A DNA stretch of 5,828 bases. Origin: Oscillospiraceae bacterium (GTDB lineage Bacteria; Bacillota; Clostridia; Oscillospirales; Oscillospiraceae). The notes under the pieces were generated by a model. That model saw nothing but the letters and a program-made list of their open reading frames with translations. It ran no database searches and was not told the origin of the DNA. Within the stretch, counting starts at the first letter, position 1, and the number at the start of each line of letters is the position of its first letter. Of this stretch, positions 1 through 5,507 are shown piece after piece. The position numbers and the translations under genes are program-made. Location: positions 1 to 5,828 of the forward strand of contig JAEDJR010000118.1 of the NCBI GenBank assembly GCA_016296235.1. The letters are read 5' to 3'.

Positions 1-212
1 GCCTGGGCCGTGGCAAAGACCTGCTCGATGGAGCTGATCTGGTTGCGCTGGGTCATGACGTCGAACAGCACGTTGAGCTGCTGCTCCGTCAGCACCTGCT
101 GGGTGCTCTTGGGCTTCTCAAAGAATTCCGTCACCAGGCTGGTAATCGTCTTGGTGGGCACCCCGAAATCCTTGGCCATTTCTCCGATTCGATACTTGAT
201 AAAACTACTCAA
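1..212 (-). CDS. infB: Translation initiation factor IF-2, N-terminal fragment
   Basis: This is the first 70 codons of IF2, the GTPase that brings initiator tRNA to the 30S subunit; the rest, including the G domain, lies beyond position 1. The visible part is the small IF2 N-terminal helical domain: KYRIGEMAKDFGVPTKTI near residues 6-23, then a helix rich in Gln and Leu (STQQVLTEQQLNVLFDVM) near 38-55. This matches the family pattern of a short basic motif, E-x-A-K-D-F and 'LNVLFDxxTQ'. I chose the TTG at 212 because GGAGGTG lies 8 bases before it, whereas the in-frame ATG at 227 (adding MEVAI) has only a weak AGAGAG upstream and would itself contain the ribosome site. It is the last visible gene of the rimP-nusA-ylxR-ylxQ-infB operon, 29 bases after ylxQ. 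The family call is firm; the start is likely but not proven. Confidence 0.93.
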   Translation of the reverse strand, partial: MSSFIKYRIGEMAKDFGVPTKTITSLVTEFFEKPKSTQQVLTEQQLNVLFDVMTQRNQISSIEQVFATAQ

Positions 213-227
213 TATAGCCACCTCCAT
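213..227 (-). promoter_or_regulatory. Ribosome binding site that sets the infB TTG start
   Basis: Reading the minus strand, ATGGAGGTGGCTATA directly precedes TTG. The GGAGGTG core is a near-perfect anti-16S match at the usual distance from TTG 212. The ATG at 227 overlaps this core and so is an unlikely start. Confidence 0.6.
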
Positions 228-241
228 AGAGACTCTCTCTG

Positions 242-679
242 TTACGGTTTGGCCGGCTTTTTCTTGCCTTGCCGGATATTTTTCTGATGGGCCTTTTCTT
301 CCTGGCGGCGCTTTTTGACCCGCGCCACCTGATCCTCCAGGGTTTGGAGCAGCTGGCCGTAGTGTTCCGGCTCCTCCAGAGCCTGGACGAAGGCCAGGGC
401 CAGAGCCACGTCGGTGAAGGCCGCCATGGCGCAGACGCTGCAGCCCAGGGCCGCGCCGGTCTCGTCCTTGGAGAAGGGCACGCGGATCATGGGCGGTTTG
501 CCGCTCTGGGTGAAGCTCCTGGCCCGGCGGTAGGTATGATCCGCCGCATCCCGGGCCAGCACCAGCAGCCGGGCATGACCGGAGCGGCAGGCGGCGCCCA
601 CGGTTTCCTCTCCGTAGACCAGGTTTCCGCCCCGGCGGGCCAGACCCAGATACTGGAGGGCACGCTGATGATTATCCAT
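242..679 (-). CDS. ylxQ: L7Ae-family RNA-binding protein YlxQ with a basic C-terminal tail
   Basis: This is a 145-residue protein of the bacterial L7Ae/L30e/S12e/Gadd45 family that binds kinked RNA; the precise cellular role of YlxQ is unsettled. The L7Ae-like core covers about residues 5-100: an opening helix ALQYLGLARRGGNLVYGEE, a strand-rich stretch RLLVLARDAA near 37-46, the PPMIRVPFSKDETGAALG segment near 62-79 that corresponds to the family's RNA-contact region, and a closing helix. Typical YlxQ proteins are about 100 residues. Here some 45 extra residues follow, ending in a strongly basic, disordered-looking tail (VKKRRQEEKAHQKNIRQGKK near 121-140). The gene overlaps ylxR by 8 bases, with GGAGGAGGGCGGTC before its ATG, so the two are probably translationally coupled. 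It sits between ylxR and infB as in other Firmicutes. Family and position are well supported; the tail's function is unknown. Confidence 0.9.
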   Translation of the reverse strand: MDNHQRALQYLGLARRGGNLVYGEETVGAACRSGHARLLVLARDAADHTYRRARSFTQSGKPPMIRVPFSKDETGAALGCSVCAMAAFTDVALALAFVQALEEPEHYGQLLQTLEDQVARVKKRRQEEKAHQKNIRQGKKKPAKP

Positions 680-947
680 GACCGCCCTCCTCCATGGCAG
701 CCAGCAGGCTGTCGTAGACCTCCTGGGGGATGGCCGTTTCGAAGCCGCGCTCCAGGGCTTTGGACTTCATGGCCCGCTTGAGGCAGGCGGGATCCGGGCA
801 CACATAGGCGCCCCGGCCCGGCGCTTTGCCGCGGAAATCCAGGGAAATCGCGCCCTCCGGCGACTTGACCACCCGGATCAGCTCTTTTTTTGGCTTCATT
901 TCCCGGCAGCCCACGCACTGGCGCATGGGAATCTTCTTCTGCTGCAT
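672..947 (-). CDS. ylxR: YlxR (RnpM) family RNA-binding protein
   Basis: This is a 91-residue YlxR (DUF448) protein. The family signature is clear: R-Q-C-V-G-C-R at residues 9-15, KPKKELIRVVKSPEG at 18-32, then LDFRGKAPGRGAYVC at 36-50, which form the conserved basic surface. In Bacillus subtilis the protein, renamed RnpM, has been reported to bind and modulate RNase P; carrying that role over here is inference. The Cys pair at 11/14 with Cys50 and Cys55 could suggest metal binding, but this is not established. I chose the ATG at 947 because AAGGAGG lies a few bases upstream and because homologues begin just before the C-V-G-C motif. An open frame extends to 1136, but that part runs through repeat DNA and is not credible protein. 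It is an operon member between nusA and ylxQ, unusually far (447 bp) from nusA. Confidence 0.92.
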   Translation of the reverse strand: MQQKKIPMRQCVGCREMKPKKELIRVVKSPEGAISLDFRGKAPGRGAYVCPDPACLKRAMKSKALERGFETAIPQEVYDSLLAAMEEGGHG

Positions 948-1006
948 ATGGCTCCTCCTTGTGCCGGTTTGTGGGATGTGCCCGGTCATGCGCGGAGGCC
1001 GTTTCA

Positions 1007-1213
1007 GGTGCTGCGCAGTTTCCGAGCCTTCCCCTCGAGGGGACACCCCAGGGTGGCCTCTCTTGCCCCTGCAGGGCAATTCACCTCCAGGTGGCGCGCA
1101 GCGCCGGATGAGGTGGAAATGCAGTGCGAATTTCAAAACTGCCCTGACGGATGCTTCGCATCCTACACCTCATCAGTCAGCCTGCGGCTGACAGCTTCTC
1201 CTCAAGGAGAAGC
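1007..1213. repeat. Palindromic repeat, copy A, carrying a 45-bp insert
   Basis: This is a non-coding element with imperfect inverted ends. In order: flank module GGTGCTGCGCAGTTT (1007-1021); end hairpin CCTTCCCCTCGAGGGG (1027-1042); a 45-bp insert absent from copy B (1044-1088); mini-hairpin GGCGC-GCA-GCGCC (1093-1105); inner arm GATGAGGTG (1107-1115); a variable centre with hairpins GCAGT..ACTGC (1121-1142) and GGATGC-TTC-GCATCC (1149-1163); inner arm CACCTCATC (1166-1174); mini-hairpin GTCAGCC-TGC-GGCTGAC (1176-1192); end hairpin GCTTCTCC..GGAGAAGC (1194-1213). This style of repeat is dispersed in many Oscillospiraceae genomes. It encodes no transposase, so if mobile it would depend on an enzyme supplied elsewhere. 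Confidence 0.8.
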
Positions 1214-1219
1214 CTTTTA

Positions 1220-1381
1220 GGTGCTGTGCAGTTCCGCAAGCCTTCCCCTTGAGGGGAAGGTGGCGCGAAGCGCCGGATGAGGTGGAAAGGTTCCGAATTC
1301 GCCGGAAATTTCTGTAAAACGCGGTATTTCCCGCACACCTCATCAGTCACCTTCGGTGACAGCTTCCCCTCAAGGGGAAGC
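1220..1381. repeat. Palindromic repeat, copy B, uninterrupted
   Basis: This copy has the same architecture as copy A and directly abuts it in the same orientation: flank module GGTGCTGTGCAGTT (1220-1233); end hairpin CCTTCCCCTTGAGGGGAAGG (1241-1260); mini-hairpin GGCGC-GAA-GCGCC (1262-1274); inner arm GATGAGGTG (1276-1284); a 51-bp centre unrelated to that of copy A; inner arm CACCTCATC (1336-1344); mini-hairpin GTCACC-TTC-GGTGAC (1346-1360); end hairpin GCTTCCCC..GGGGAAGC (1362-1381). Left and right ends are inverted copies of about 46 bp, so the whole can fold as a four-armed stem-loop. It lies 13 bp downstream of the nusA stop codon and would be part of the operon transcript. Confidence 0.82.
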
Positions 1382-1394
1382 CTTTGGGCGCCTT

Positions 1395-2486
1395 TTATTC
1401 TTCCGCAGGCTCCCCGGCTTCTTCCGCTTCGATGGCGGCGGCCTGGGAGGCGGGCTTGATGTCGATCTTGTAGCCGGTCAGGCGGGCGGCCAGGCGGGCG
1501 TTCTGGCCCTCCTTGCCGATGGCCAGGGACAGCTGGTCGTCGGGGACGATGACGCGGCAGGCCTTGCCCATGCCGGGCAGCACCGTCACGGAAACCACGT
1601 CGGCGGGGGACAGGGCGGAGGCGACGAACTTGGTGGGATCCTCGGACCAGACCACGATGTCCATCTTTTCACCCCGCAGCTCCTCCACCACGGCGCCCAC
1701 ACGGCCGCCCCGGGGGCCGACGCAGGCGCCCACGGGATCGATGTTCTCCTCCGTGGCGCAGACGGCCAGCTTGGTGCGGGAGCCGGGCTCCCGGGCGATG
1801 GACTTGACCTCCACCAGGCCGCTCTCGATCTCGGGCACGTTCAGCTCGAACAGCCGCTTGACCAGGCCGGGATGGGTGCGGGAGACGATGACCTGGGGCC
1901 CGCGGTTGGAGCGGCGGACCTCCACCACATACACGCGGATCAGGTCGCCCTCCTGGAAGCGCTCGCCCCGGACCTGCTCGGAGCCGGAGAGCAGCGCGTC
2001 GGTTTTGTCGTTGCCGTTGCCGATGCGGATGGTCATGTCGCCGGAGTTGGGCTCGATACGCAGCACCGTGCCGGTGAGGATTTCGTGCTCCTTGGAGGAG
2101 AAGGTGTCAAAGACCATGCCCCGTTCGGCCTCGCGGATGCCCTGGATGATGACCTGCTTGGCGGTCTGGGCGGCGATGCGGCCGAAGGCCTTGGTCTCCA
2201 CGTCCACGTTAATCAGGTCGCCCAGCTCGGCGCGGCCGTTGATCTTCCGGGCCTGCTCCAGGGAAATCTCGGTGGCGGGGGAGATCACGTCCTCCACCAC
2301 TTCCTTCTGGACGTACATATGCATATCGCCGCCGTCGGTGTCCACAAAGACGTTGTCGGTGTAGCCGTCCTTATCTTTTTTGTAGGCGGCCACCAGGGCC
2401 TGGGTGATCTTTTCAATCATGTAGGACTGGGGGATGCCCCGCTCTTTTTCCAGCTGCGCCAGGGCGGCGAAGATTTCAGCGTTCAT
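1395..2486 (-). CDS. nusA: Transcription termination/antitermination factor NusA
   Basis: NusA is an RNA polymerase-bound factor that promotes pausing and hairpin-dependent termination and joins antitermination complexes. This 363-residue protein has the compact Gram-positive layout. The RNAP-binding N-terminal domain occupies about 1-125, with the conserved FGRIAAQTAKQVI at 101-113. An S1 domain spans about 134-201, ending in VSRTHP. KH1 has its GxxG loop GPRG at 257-260 and KH2 has GKEG at 324-327. A short Ala/Glu-rich tail follows, and the acidic repeat domains of proteobacterial NusA are absent. The start at 2486 gives the family N-terminus (MNAEIFAALAQLEKERGI). AAGGAGG lies upstream but about 12 bases away, which is rather long. 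The gene follows rimP by 20 bp in the same operon. NusA may feed back on its own operon through the rimP leader hairpin; that is inference. Confidence 0.97.
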   Translation of the reverse strand: MNAEIFAALAQLEKERGIPQSYMIEKITQALVAAYKKDKDGYTDNVFVDTDGGDMHMYVQKEVVEDVISPATEISLEQARKINGRAELGDLINVDVETKAFGRIAAQTAKQVIIQGIREAERGMVFDTFSSKEHEILTGTVLRIEPNSGDMTIRIGNGNDKTDALLSGSEQVRGERFQEGDLIRVYVVEVRRSNRGPQVIVSRTHPGLVKRLFELNVPEIESGLVEVKSIAREPGSRTKLAVCATEENIDPVGACVGPRGGRVGAVVEELRGEKMDIVVWSEDPTKFVASALSPADVVSVTVLPGMGKACRVIVPDDQLSLAIGKEGQNARLAARLTGYKIDIKPASQAAAIEAEEAGEPAEE

Positions 2487-2506
2487 GTTGCAACAATTCC
2501 TCCTTC

Positions 2507-2959
2507 TCAGAATTCCACATAGAGCCGCACCAGGGCGATCTCCTGTTTTTCCAGTGTCACAGGCGTACCGGCCTGGTCGATGGTGACATTGCCGTTTTCG
2601 TAGGCGGTCAGGACGCCCTTCAGCTCCTTGGCCCCGCTGCGGGGACGGTAGAGCTTCACCAGGACGTCGGCGCCCAAAAACTTCTCAAAATCCGAGGGGC
2701 GCTTCAGCACCCGCTCCAGGCCCGCCGAGCAGACCTCAAAGTGATAGCTGTCGGGGATGGGGTCCTTCTCGTCCAGAATGGGATCCAGGGCCCGGGAGAC
2801 GGCCTCGCAGTCGTTGATGTCCACGCCGCCGTCCTTGTCCAGATACAGCCGCAGGTACCACTCGCCGCCCTCGCGGACGTATTCCACGTCCCACAGGGTG
2901 CAGCCATGCGCCTGTACCACCGGCTCGGCAAACTGCCAGACCTGTTCGGTGATCTTCAT
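2507..2959 (-). CDS. rimP: Ribosome maturation factor RimP
   Basis: This 150-residue protein has the usual RimP length. It assists late 30S assembly by binding the free small subunit. The N-terminal alpha/beta domain covers about 1-83: CTLWDVEYVREGGEWYLRLYLDK near 20-42, DINDCEAVSRALDPILDEKDPIP near 47-69, and VCSAGLER at 76-83, which corresponds to the family's V-S-S-P-G-L-x-R motif with Cys and Ala substitutions. The C-terminal SH3-like barrel covers about 92-150 (GADVLVKLYRP, ELKGVLTAYENGNVTI). The ATG at 2959 is preceded by AAAGGA about 9 bases upstream and fits the family start. It is the first gene of the rimP-nusA operon, with its own promoter at 3065-3037 and a palindromic leader. Confidence 0.96.
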   Translation of the reverse strand: MKITEQVWQFAEPVVQAHGCTLWDVEYVREGGEWYLRLYLDKDGGVDINDCEAVSRALDPILDEKDPIPDSYHFEVCSAGLERVLKRPSDFEKFLGADVLVKLYRPRSGAKELKGVLTAYENGNVTIDQAGTPVTLEKQEIALVRLYVEF

Positions 2960-2982
2960 GGTAATCGGTCCTTTCCAACAAG

Positions 2983-3010
2983 AAAGACTGGGGAATATTC
3001 CCCAGTCTTT
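2983..3010 (-). terminator. Perfect 28-bp palindrome in the rimP leader; candidate attenuator
   Basis: The half-site AAAGACTGGGGAAT is followed by its exact reverse complement, with no mismatch and no spacer. As RNA from the rimP promoter it forms a stable hairpin (stem GACTGGGG..CCCCAGUC, AU-rich top), followed by the imperfect U-tract UUUCUUGUU. It lies between the start of transcription (about 3030) and the rimP ATG (2959), so termination here would limit the whole operon. Weak U-tracts are typical of terminators needing NusA, and nusA is in this operon. It could also be a protein-binding operator because the DNA is perfectly symmetrical. Confidence 0.6.
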
Positions 3011-3036
3011 TGTAAAGTCTACAATAGATTGCCTCT

Positions 3037-3065
3037 ATTATAGCGCCCATATTCGAAAAAAGCAA
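3037..3065 (-). promoter_or_regulatory. Sigma-A-type promoter of the rimP-nusA-infB operon
   Basis: On the minus strand TTGCTT (3065-3060) and TATAAT (3042-3037) are separated by exactly 17 bp, and transcription should begin near 3030. The -10 box is perfect and the -35 matches four of six consensus bases. The surrounding 3037-3120 region is markedly AT-rich in a GC-rich window, with A/T runs upstream of the -35 that could act as an UP-like element. Confidence 0.8.
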
Positions 3066-3125
3066 GAGATTTTTAGAAAAAAGTCCGGAAAAAAGTTTGA
3101 ATTTTCCCCGAATTTCCTGCACCGG

Positions 3126-4307
3126 TCATCCCCAGGCGGCGTTGGGATCGCCCATGGCCTCCTCCACGGTCTCATCCAGGTCCTGGAAAACCCCGGAAAA
3201 CTGCAGGGTCAGGCTGTCTTTTTGGTCGAGATCCAGGGCTTCCGTGTCGTAGGTCCAGACGGTGGCGTGGTTATCGCCCGTCAGCTCCACGGCGGTGCCG
3301 TTGCGGAAATCCAGCCAAACGGAGGCCGCGGCTTCTTCCTGGGAGGAGTCATCCGGGTCTGTGATGGTCAGAATTGTTGAGATCATCTTGGCGGACCGGT
3401 CCGTGACCGTGACGATATCCCAGTGGGACTCCGTCCAGGCATAGACGGTGATTTCGCCGGAGGTCAGGTCATAGGGCGGCTGCTCCGGCTCCTGCAGCAG
3501 CTCCCAGGCCTCCTGGGGCGGGTTCAGAAGCCAGGGGCCCAGGGTGATGGTGTTCACCAGGCCGTCGCGGAGAAATACGGTCAGGCCGGAATTGCGGTCG
3601 CCCACGATATACTGCAGCTCCTGCACCGTGCGCCAGCTGCCGTCCTCCAGCACCTTGGATTCGCTGTCATAGACCACGGCGCCTGGATAGGCCTGCACCA
3701 CGTCGGCCTCCTCCGCGCCGATGCCCACGCCGGTGGACAGAGACAGGGTTCCCTTATTGAACATGAGAATCTCATTGAGGAACCAGCCGTCGCCGGTGTC
3801 CGCCAGATTCAGGGTCAGATCCCGGCTGTAGTAGACCCAGGTGACGTGGGTGGAGCCGTCGGGATAGGCCACGGGGCCGGAGTTGGAGGTGGTGTCCGGC
3901 TCCTGGAGCAGATCCAGAATCTCCTGCTCCGGCATGCCCAGATACAGGCCGCCCAGGGACTCGGTCCGGAGGATGGCCGCATCGCCGTAGGACTGCTCCC
4001 ACACCGGGGTTTCCGGCGCGTCGGAGGCCTCGGGTGTCTCGGCGGCCTCGGGGGGTTCTTCGTTCTTGGCGGCCTCGGGCGTCTGGACGGTCTCTGCGCG
4101 GAAGGAGGGCGCGGCGGCTTCCCCGGGGGATGCGCCCGAAAGACGGGAGAGGCCGAAGGGCACCGCCGCCACCAGAGCCAGACACGCCGCCAGGGCGGCC
4201 CAGCTGGTCCAGCGGCGGCCGGGGAACCGGGTCTGCTCCGCTTCCAGAATCAGCTCGTTGTCAATCCAGCCGATGCAGCCCAGCAGCCGTTTTTCCGAAT
4301 CCGTCAT
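3126..4307 (-). CDS. One-TM protein paired with the ECF sigma gene; probable anti-sigma factor or sensor
   Basis: This is a 393-residue protein I cannot assign to a named family. A cytoplasmic stretch of about 32 residues (IGWIDNELILEA at 12-23) precedes one membrane segment at about 33-53 (WAALAACLALVAAVPFGL). A low-complexity Ala/Glu/Pro linker (about 58-105) follows, then an extracytoplasmic region of roughly 290 residues. The latter contains GLYLGMPEQEILDLLQEPD near 120-138 and STGVGIGAEEADVVQAYPG near 191-209, two similar helix-turn patterns that recall BamE/BLIP-like repeats. Gene order and the layout (short cytoplasmic head, one TM, large sensor part) fit an anti-sigma factor. The cytoplasmic head is short and lacks the H-x3-C-x2-C zinc motif of classical ones. 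The start overlaps the sigma stop as ATGA, implying coupled translation. Its role is inferred from context. Confidence 0.75.
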   Translation of the reverse strand: MTDSEKRLLGCIGWIDNELILEAEQTRFPGRRWTSWAALAACLALVAAVPFGLSRLSGASPGEAAAPSFRAETVQTPEAAKNEEPPEAAETPEASDAPETPVWEQSYGDAAILRTESLGGLYLGMPEQEILDLLQEPDTTSNSGPVAYPDGSTHVTWVYYSRDLTLNLADTGDGWFLNEILMFNKGTLSLSTGVGIGAEEADVVQAYPGAVVYDSESKVLEDGSWRTVQELQYIVGDRNSGLTVFLRDGLVNTITLGPWLLNPPQEAWELLQEPEQPPYDLTSGEITVYAWTESHWDIVTVTDRSAKMISTILTITDPDDSSQEEAAASVWLDFRNGTAVELTGDNHATVWTYDTEALDLDQKDSLTLQFSGVFQDLDETVEEAMGDPNAAWG

Positions 4308-4864
4308 AGCACAATCCCCTCCTGTTCCAGATGGTTCCGCAGGCTCTCCCGCAGGCGGTGGAGCAGCGATTTGACGCCGCCCTCGGTCAGCCCCACCTGC
4401 CGGGCCACCTGGGCGGTGGTGTCGGCGTACCAGTAGCGGCGGACGAAGGCCACGCGGTTTTTGGGCGTCTGCTGCCGCAGCCAGGCGGAGATGGCCGCCG
4501 TGATGGCGGCGTCGTCCAGGGCCTTCTCCACGGTTTGGGGAGCGGGAACGCAGTCAGACAGCTCCGACAGCAGCAGGGCAGTCTGTCCGCCGCCCCGTTT
4601 CCCGGCTCTGTCCCGATCCCAGCGGTCCAGGCTCAGGTTGCGGACGATTTTCCCCAGAAAGGCCTGCAGCTTCTGGGGCCGCTGAGGCGGCATGGCGTTC
4701 CAGGCCTTGAGCCAGGCGTCGTTGACGCACTCGTCGGCGTCCTGGGCGCTGCGCAGGATGTTGTAGGAGATCTGCCGGCAGTAGGGGCCGTATTTCTTGT
4801 CCGTCTCCGCGATGGCGTCCTGATTCCGCGCCCAGAACAGATCCACAATTCCGCTGTCGTCCAT
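4304..4864 (-). CDS. ECF-type RNA polymerase sigma factor
   Basis: This 186-residue protein has only sigma regions 2 and 4, the hallmark of the ECF group. Region 2 covers about 6-85: YGPYCRQISYNILRSAQDADECVNDAWLKAW near 25-55 corresponds to the core-binding and -10-recognition helices, followed by FLGKIVRNLSLDRWDR. Region 4 covers about 115-180, with the helix-turn-helix TTAQVARQVGLTEGGVKSLLHRLRESLR near 149-176 that would read the -35. A Gly/Arg-rich linker (about 86-95) joins them. AAGGAGG lies 7 bases before the ATG at 4864. The gene is followed with a 4-bp overlap by a one-TM partner, the usual sigma/anti-sigma pairing. A TGAAAC-N16-CGTC motif just upstream suggests it activates its own transcription. 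The inducing signal and the regulon cannot be read from this window. Confidence 0.93.
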   Translation of the reverse strand: MDDSGIVDLFWARNQDAIAETDKKYGPYCRQISYNILRSAQDADECVNDAWLKAWNAMPPQRPQKLQAFLGKIVRNLSLDRWDRDRAGKRGGGQTALLLSELSDCVPAPQTVEKALDDAAITAAISAWLRQQTPKNRVAFVRRYWYADTTAQVARQVGLTEGGVKSLLHRLRESLRNHLEQEGIVL

Positions 4865-4885
4865 AACATCGCCTCCTTACAGAAA

Positions 4886-4911
4886 GACGGGAAAAATCCG
4901 GAAAGGTTTCA
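4886..4911 (-). promoter_or_regulatory. Candidate ECF-sigma autoregulatory promoter
   Basis: The minus strand shows TGAAAC (4911-4906), 16 bp, then CGTC (4889-4886). This matches the consensus of Bacillus sigma-M/sigma-W-type ECF promoters (TGAAAC, about 16 bp, CGTC/CGTA), including T-rich spacer sequence. It lies immediately before the sigma gene. Transcription would start near 4879, very close to AAGGAGG (4878-4872), giving a leader of only about 15 bases, which is short but possible. Confidence 0.5.
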
Positions 4912-4941
4912 GAAAAATGGAAATTTTCCTGCTGAATATTC

Positions 4942-4971
4942 AAAATTCCAGGCGCGTGTCCTGGAATTCTG
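4942..4971 (-). terminator. Hairpin after queT, likely intrinsic terminator
   Basis: A perfect 9-bp stem, AATTCCAGG at 4944-4952 and CCTGGAATT at 4960-4968, extends further with one G-U pair around a 7-base loop. Read on the minus strand, the 3' side is CCTGGAATTTTGAATATT, so a GC core is followed by AAUUUU. It lies 14 bases after the queT stop codon and before the sigma promoter. The U-tract is short and partly inside the stem, so efficiency is uncertain. Confidence 0.5.
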
Positions 4972-4984
4972 AAGGTTTGACGTT

Positions 4985-5482
4985 TTATTTTTTGAGCAGC
5001 CTGTTCATAAAGCCCGTCCGCTTGGCGAACAGCAGCAGAGGCAGGCCCAGCACATACATGACCGCCAGCTCGCCGAAGCCCACCTGGACGAAGGCCGTGG
5101 CAAAGCCCAGCAGCAGATTGTCGGGGAACAGCACAAAGGCCAGCATGCCGCCCACGATGACGGCGTTGACCAGCACGTTGGGCATGGGGATGAACCAGGT
5201 TTTTCTGCATTTGATGGTCCACAGGCAGGCCAGGGCCGTAGCCAGGGTGCCTACCACCATATCCAGGGCCGTGACCGTGGAGAACACGTTGGCCAGGAAG
5301 CAGCCCAGGGTGATGCCCACGGCCAGAATCGGTTCGAACCAGCACAGGACCACCAGGGCTTCGGACAGGCGGAACTGGGCCAGGCCATAGGCAAAGGGCG
5401 CAGTGACGATGGTGATGGCGGCGTAGAGCGCGGCCACAATGGCGCAGGCGCACAGCTGACGGACGGTGAATTTGGATTTCAT
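4985..5482 (-). CDS. queT: QueT-family queuosine-precursor transporter (ECF transporter S component)
   Basis: This 165-residue hydrophobic protein of the QueT family is the substrate-binding membrane subunit that works with a shared ECF energizing module to import a queuosine precursor such as preQ1. About six membrane segments are visible (near 9-30, 42-68, 72-90, 100-119, 122-136, 138-153). Family-like features are FRLSEALVVLCWF at 37-49, DMVVGTLATALA at 74-85, PNVLVNAVIVGG at 101-112 and GFGELAVMY at 135-143, with a basic end (KRTGFMNRLLKK). I chose the ATG at 5482: AGAGAGGAA lies about 8 bases upstream, and any longer reading would run through the leader terminator. No queuosine synthesis genes or ECF A/A'/T genes are in the window, so the energizing module must be elsewhere. 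The leader suggests control by intracellular precursor level. Confidence 0.9.
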   Translation of the reverse strand: MKSKFTVRQLCACAIVAALYAAITIVTAPFAYGLAQFRLSEALVVLCWFEPILAVGITLGCFLANVFSTVTALDMVVGTLATALACLWTIKCRKTWFIPMPNVLVNAVIVGGMLAFVLFPDNLLLGFATAFVQVGFGELAVMYVLGLPLLLFAKRTGFMNRLLKK

Positions 5483-5507
5483 ACAAAGTTCCTCTCTTTC
5501 GCGGAAC

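Larger units (their letters stand above)
948..1394. other. 447-bp non-coding stretch between nusA and ylxR, mostly palindromic repeats
   Basis: In most Firmicutes nusA and ylxR are close together. Here they are separated by two tandem copies of a double-hairpin repeat (about 1007-1214 and 1220-1382). Only about 50 bp next to ylxR is plain sequence, including its ribosome site. I see no convincing promoter for ylxR and no credible gene; open frames across it are by-products of GC-rich palindromes. No hairpin here has a U-tract in the minus direction, so read-through from nusA to ylxR and infB is plausible. Confidence 0.8.

Noticed and set aside
948..1136. Upstream in-frame extension of ylxR giving a 154-residue protein
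   Set aside because: The extension is read from palindromic repeat DNA, has no family match that I recognise, and lies above a strong ribosome site for the ATG at 947.
1007..1381. CRISPR array
   Set aside because: There are only two copies, they abut without spacers, and they are long multi-hairpin elements and not short direct repeats with unique spacers.
1356..2522. Long plus-strand open frame opposite nusA
   Set aside because: The Gly/Ala/His/Asp-rich translation is the antisense shadow of GC-rich nusA codons; the minus-strand NusA domains are unmistakable.
3077..3107. Possible terminator for the sigma/anti-sigma unit (GGAAAA..TTTTCC then TTTTTT)
   Set aside because: The stem is only 6 bp and A/T-rich, and the T-run is separated from it by four bases. 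It may simply be the AT-rich sequence upstream of the rimP promoter.
4933..4942. Perfect 10-bp palindrome TGAATATTCA as an operator
   Set aside because: Short AT-rich palindromes arise easily by chance and nothing else supports a binding site here.
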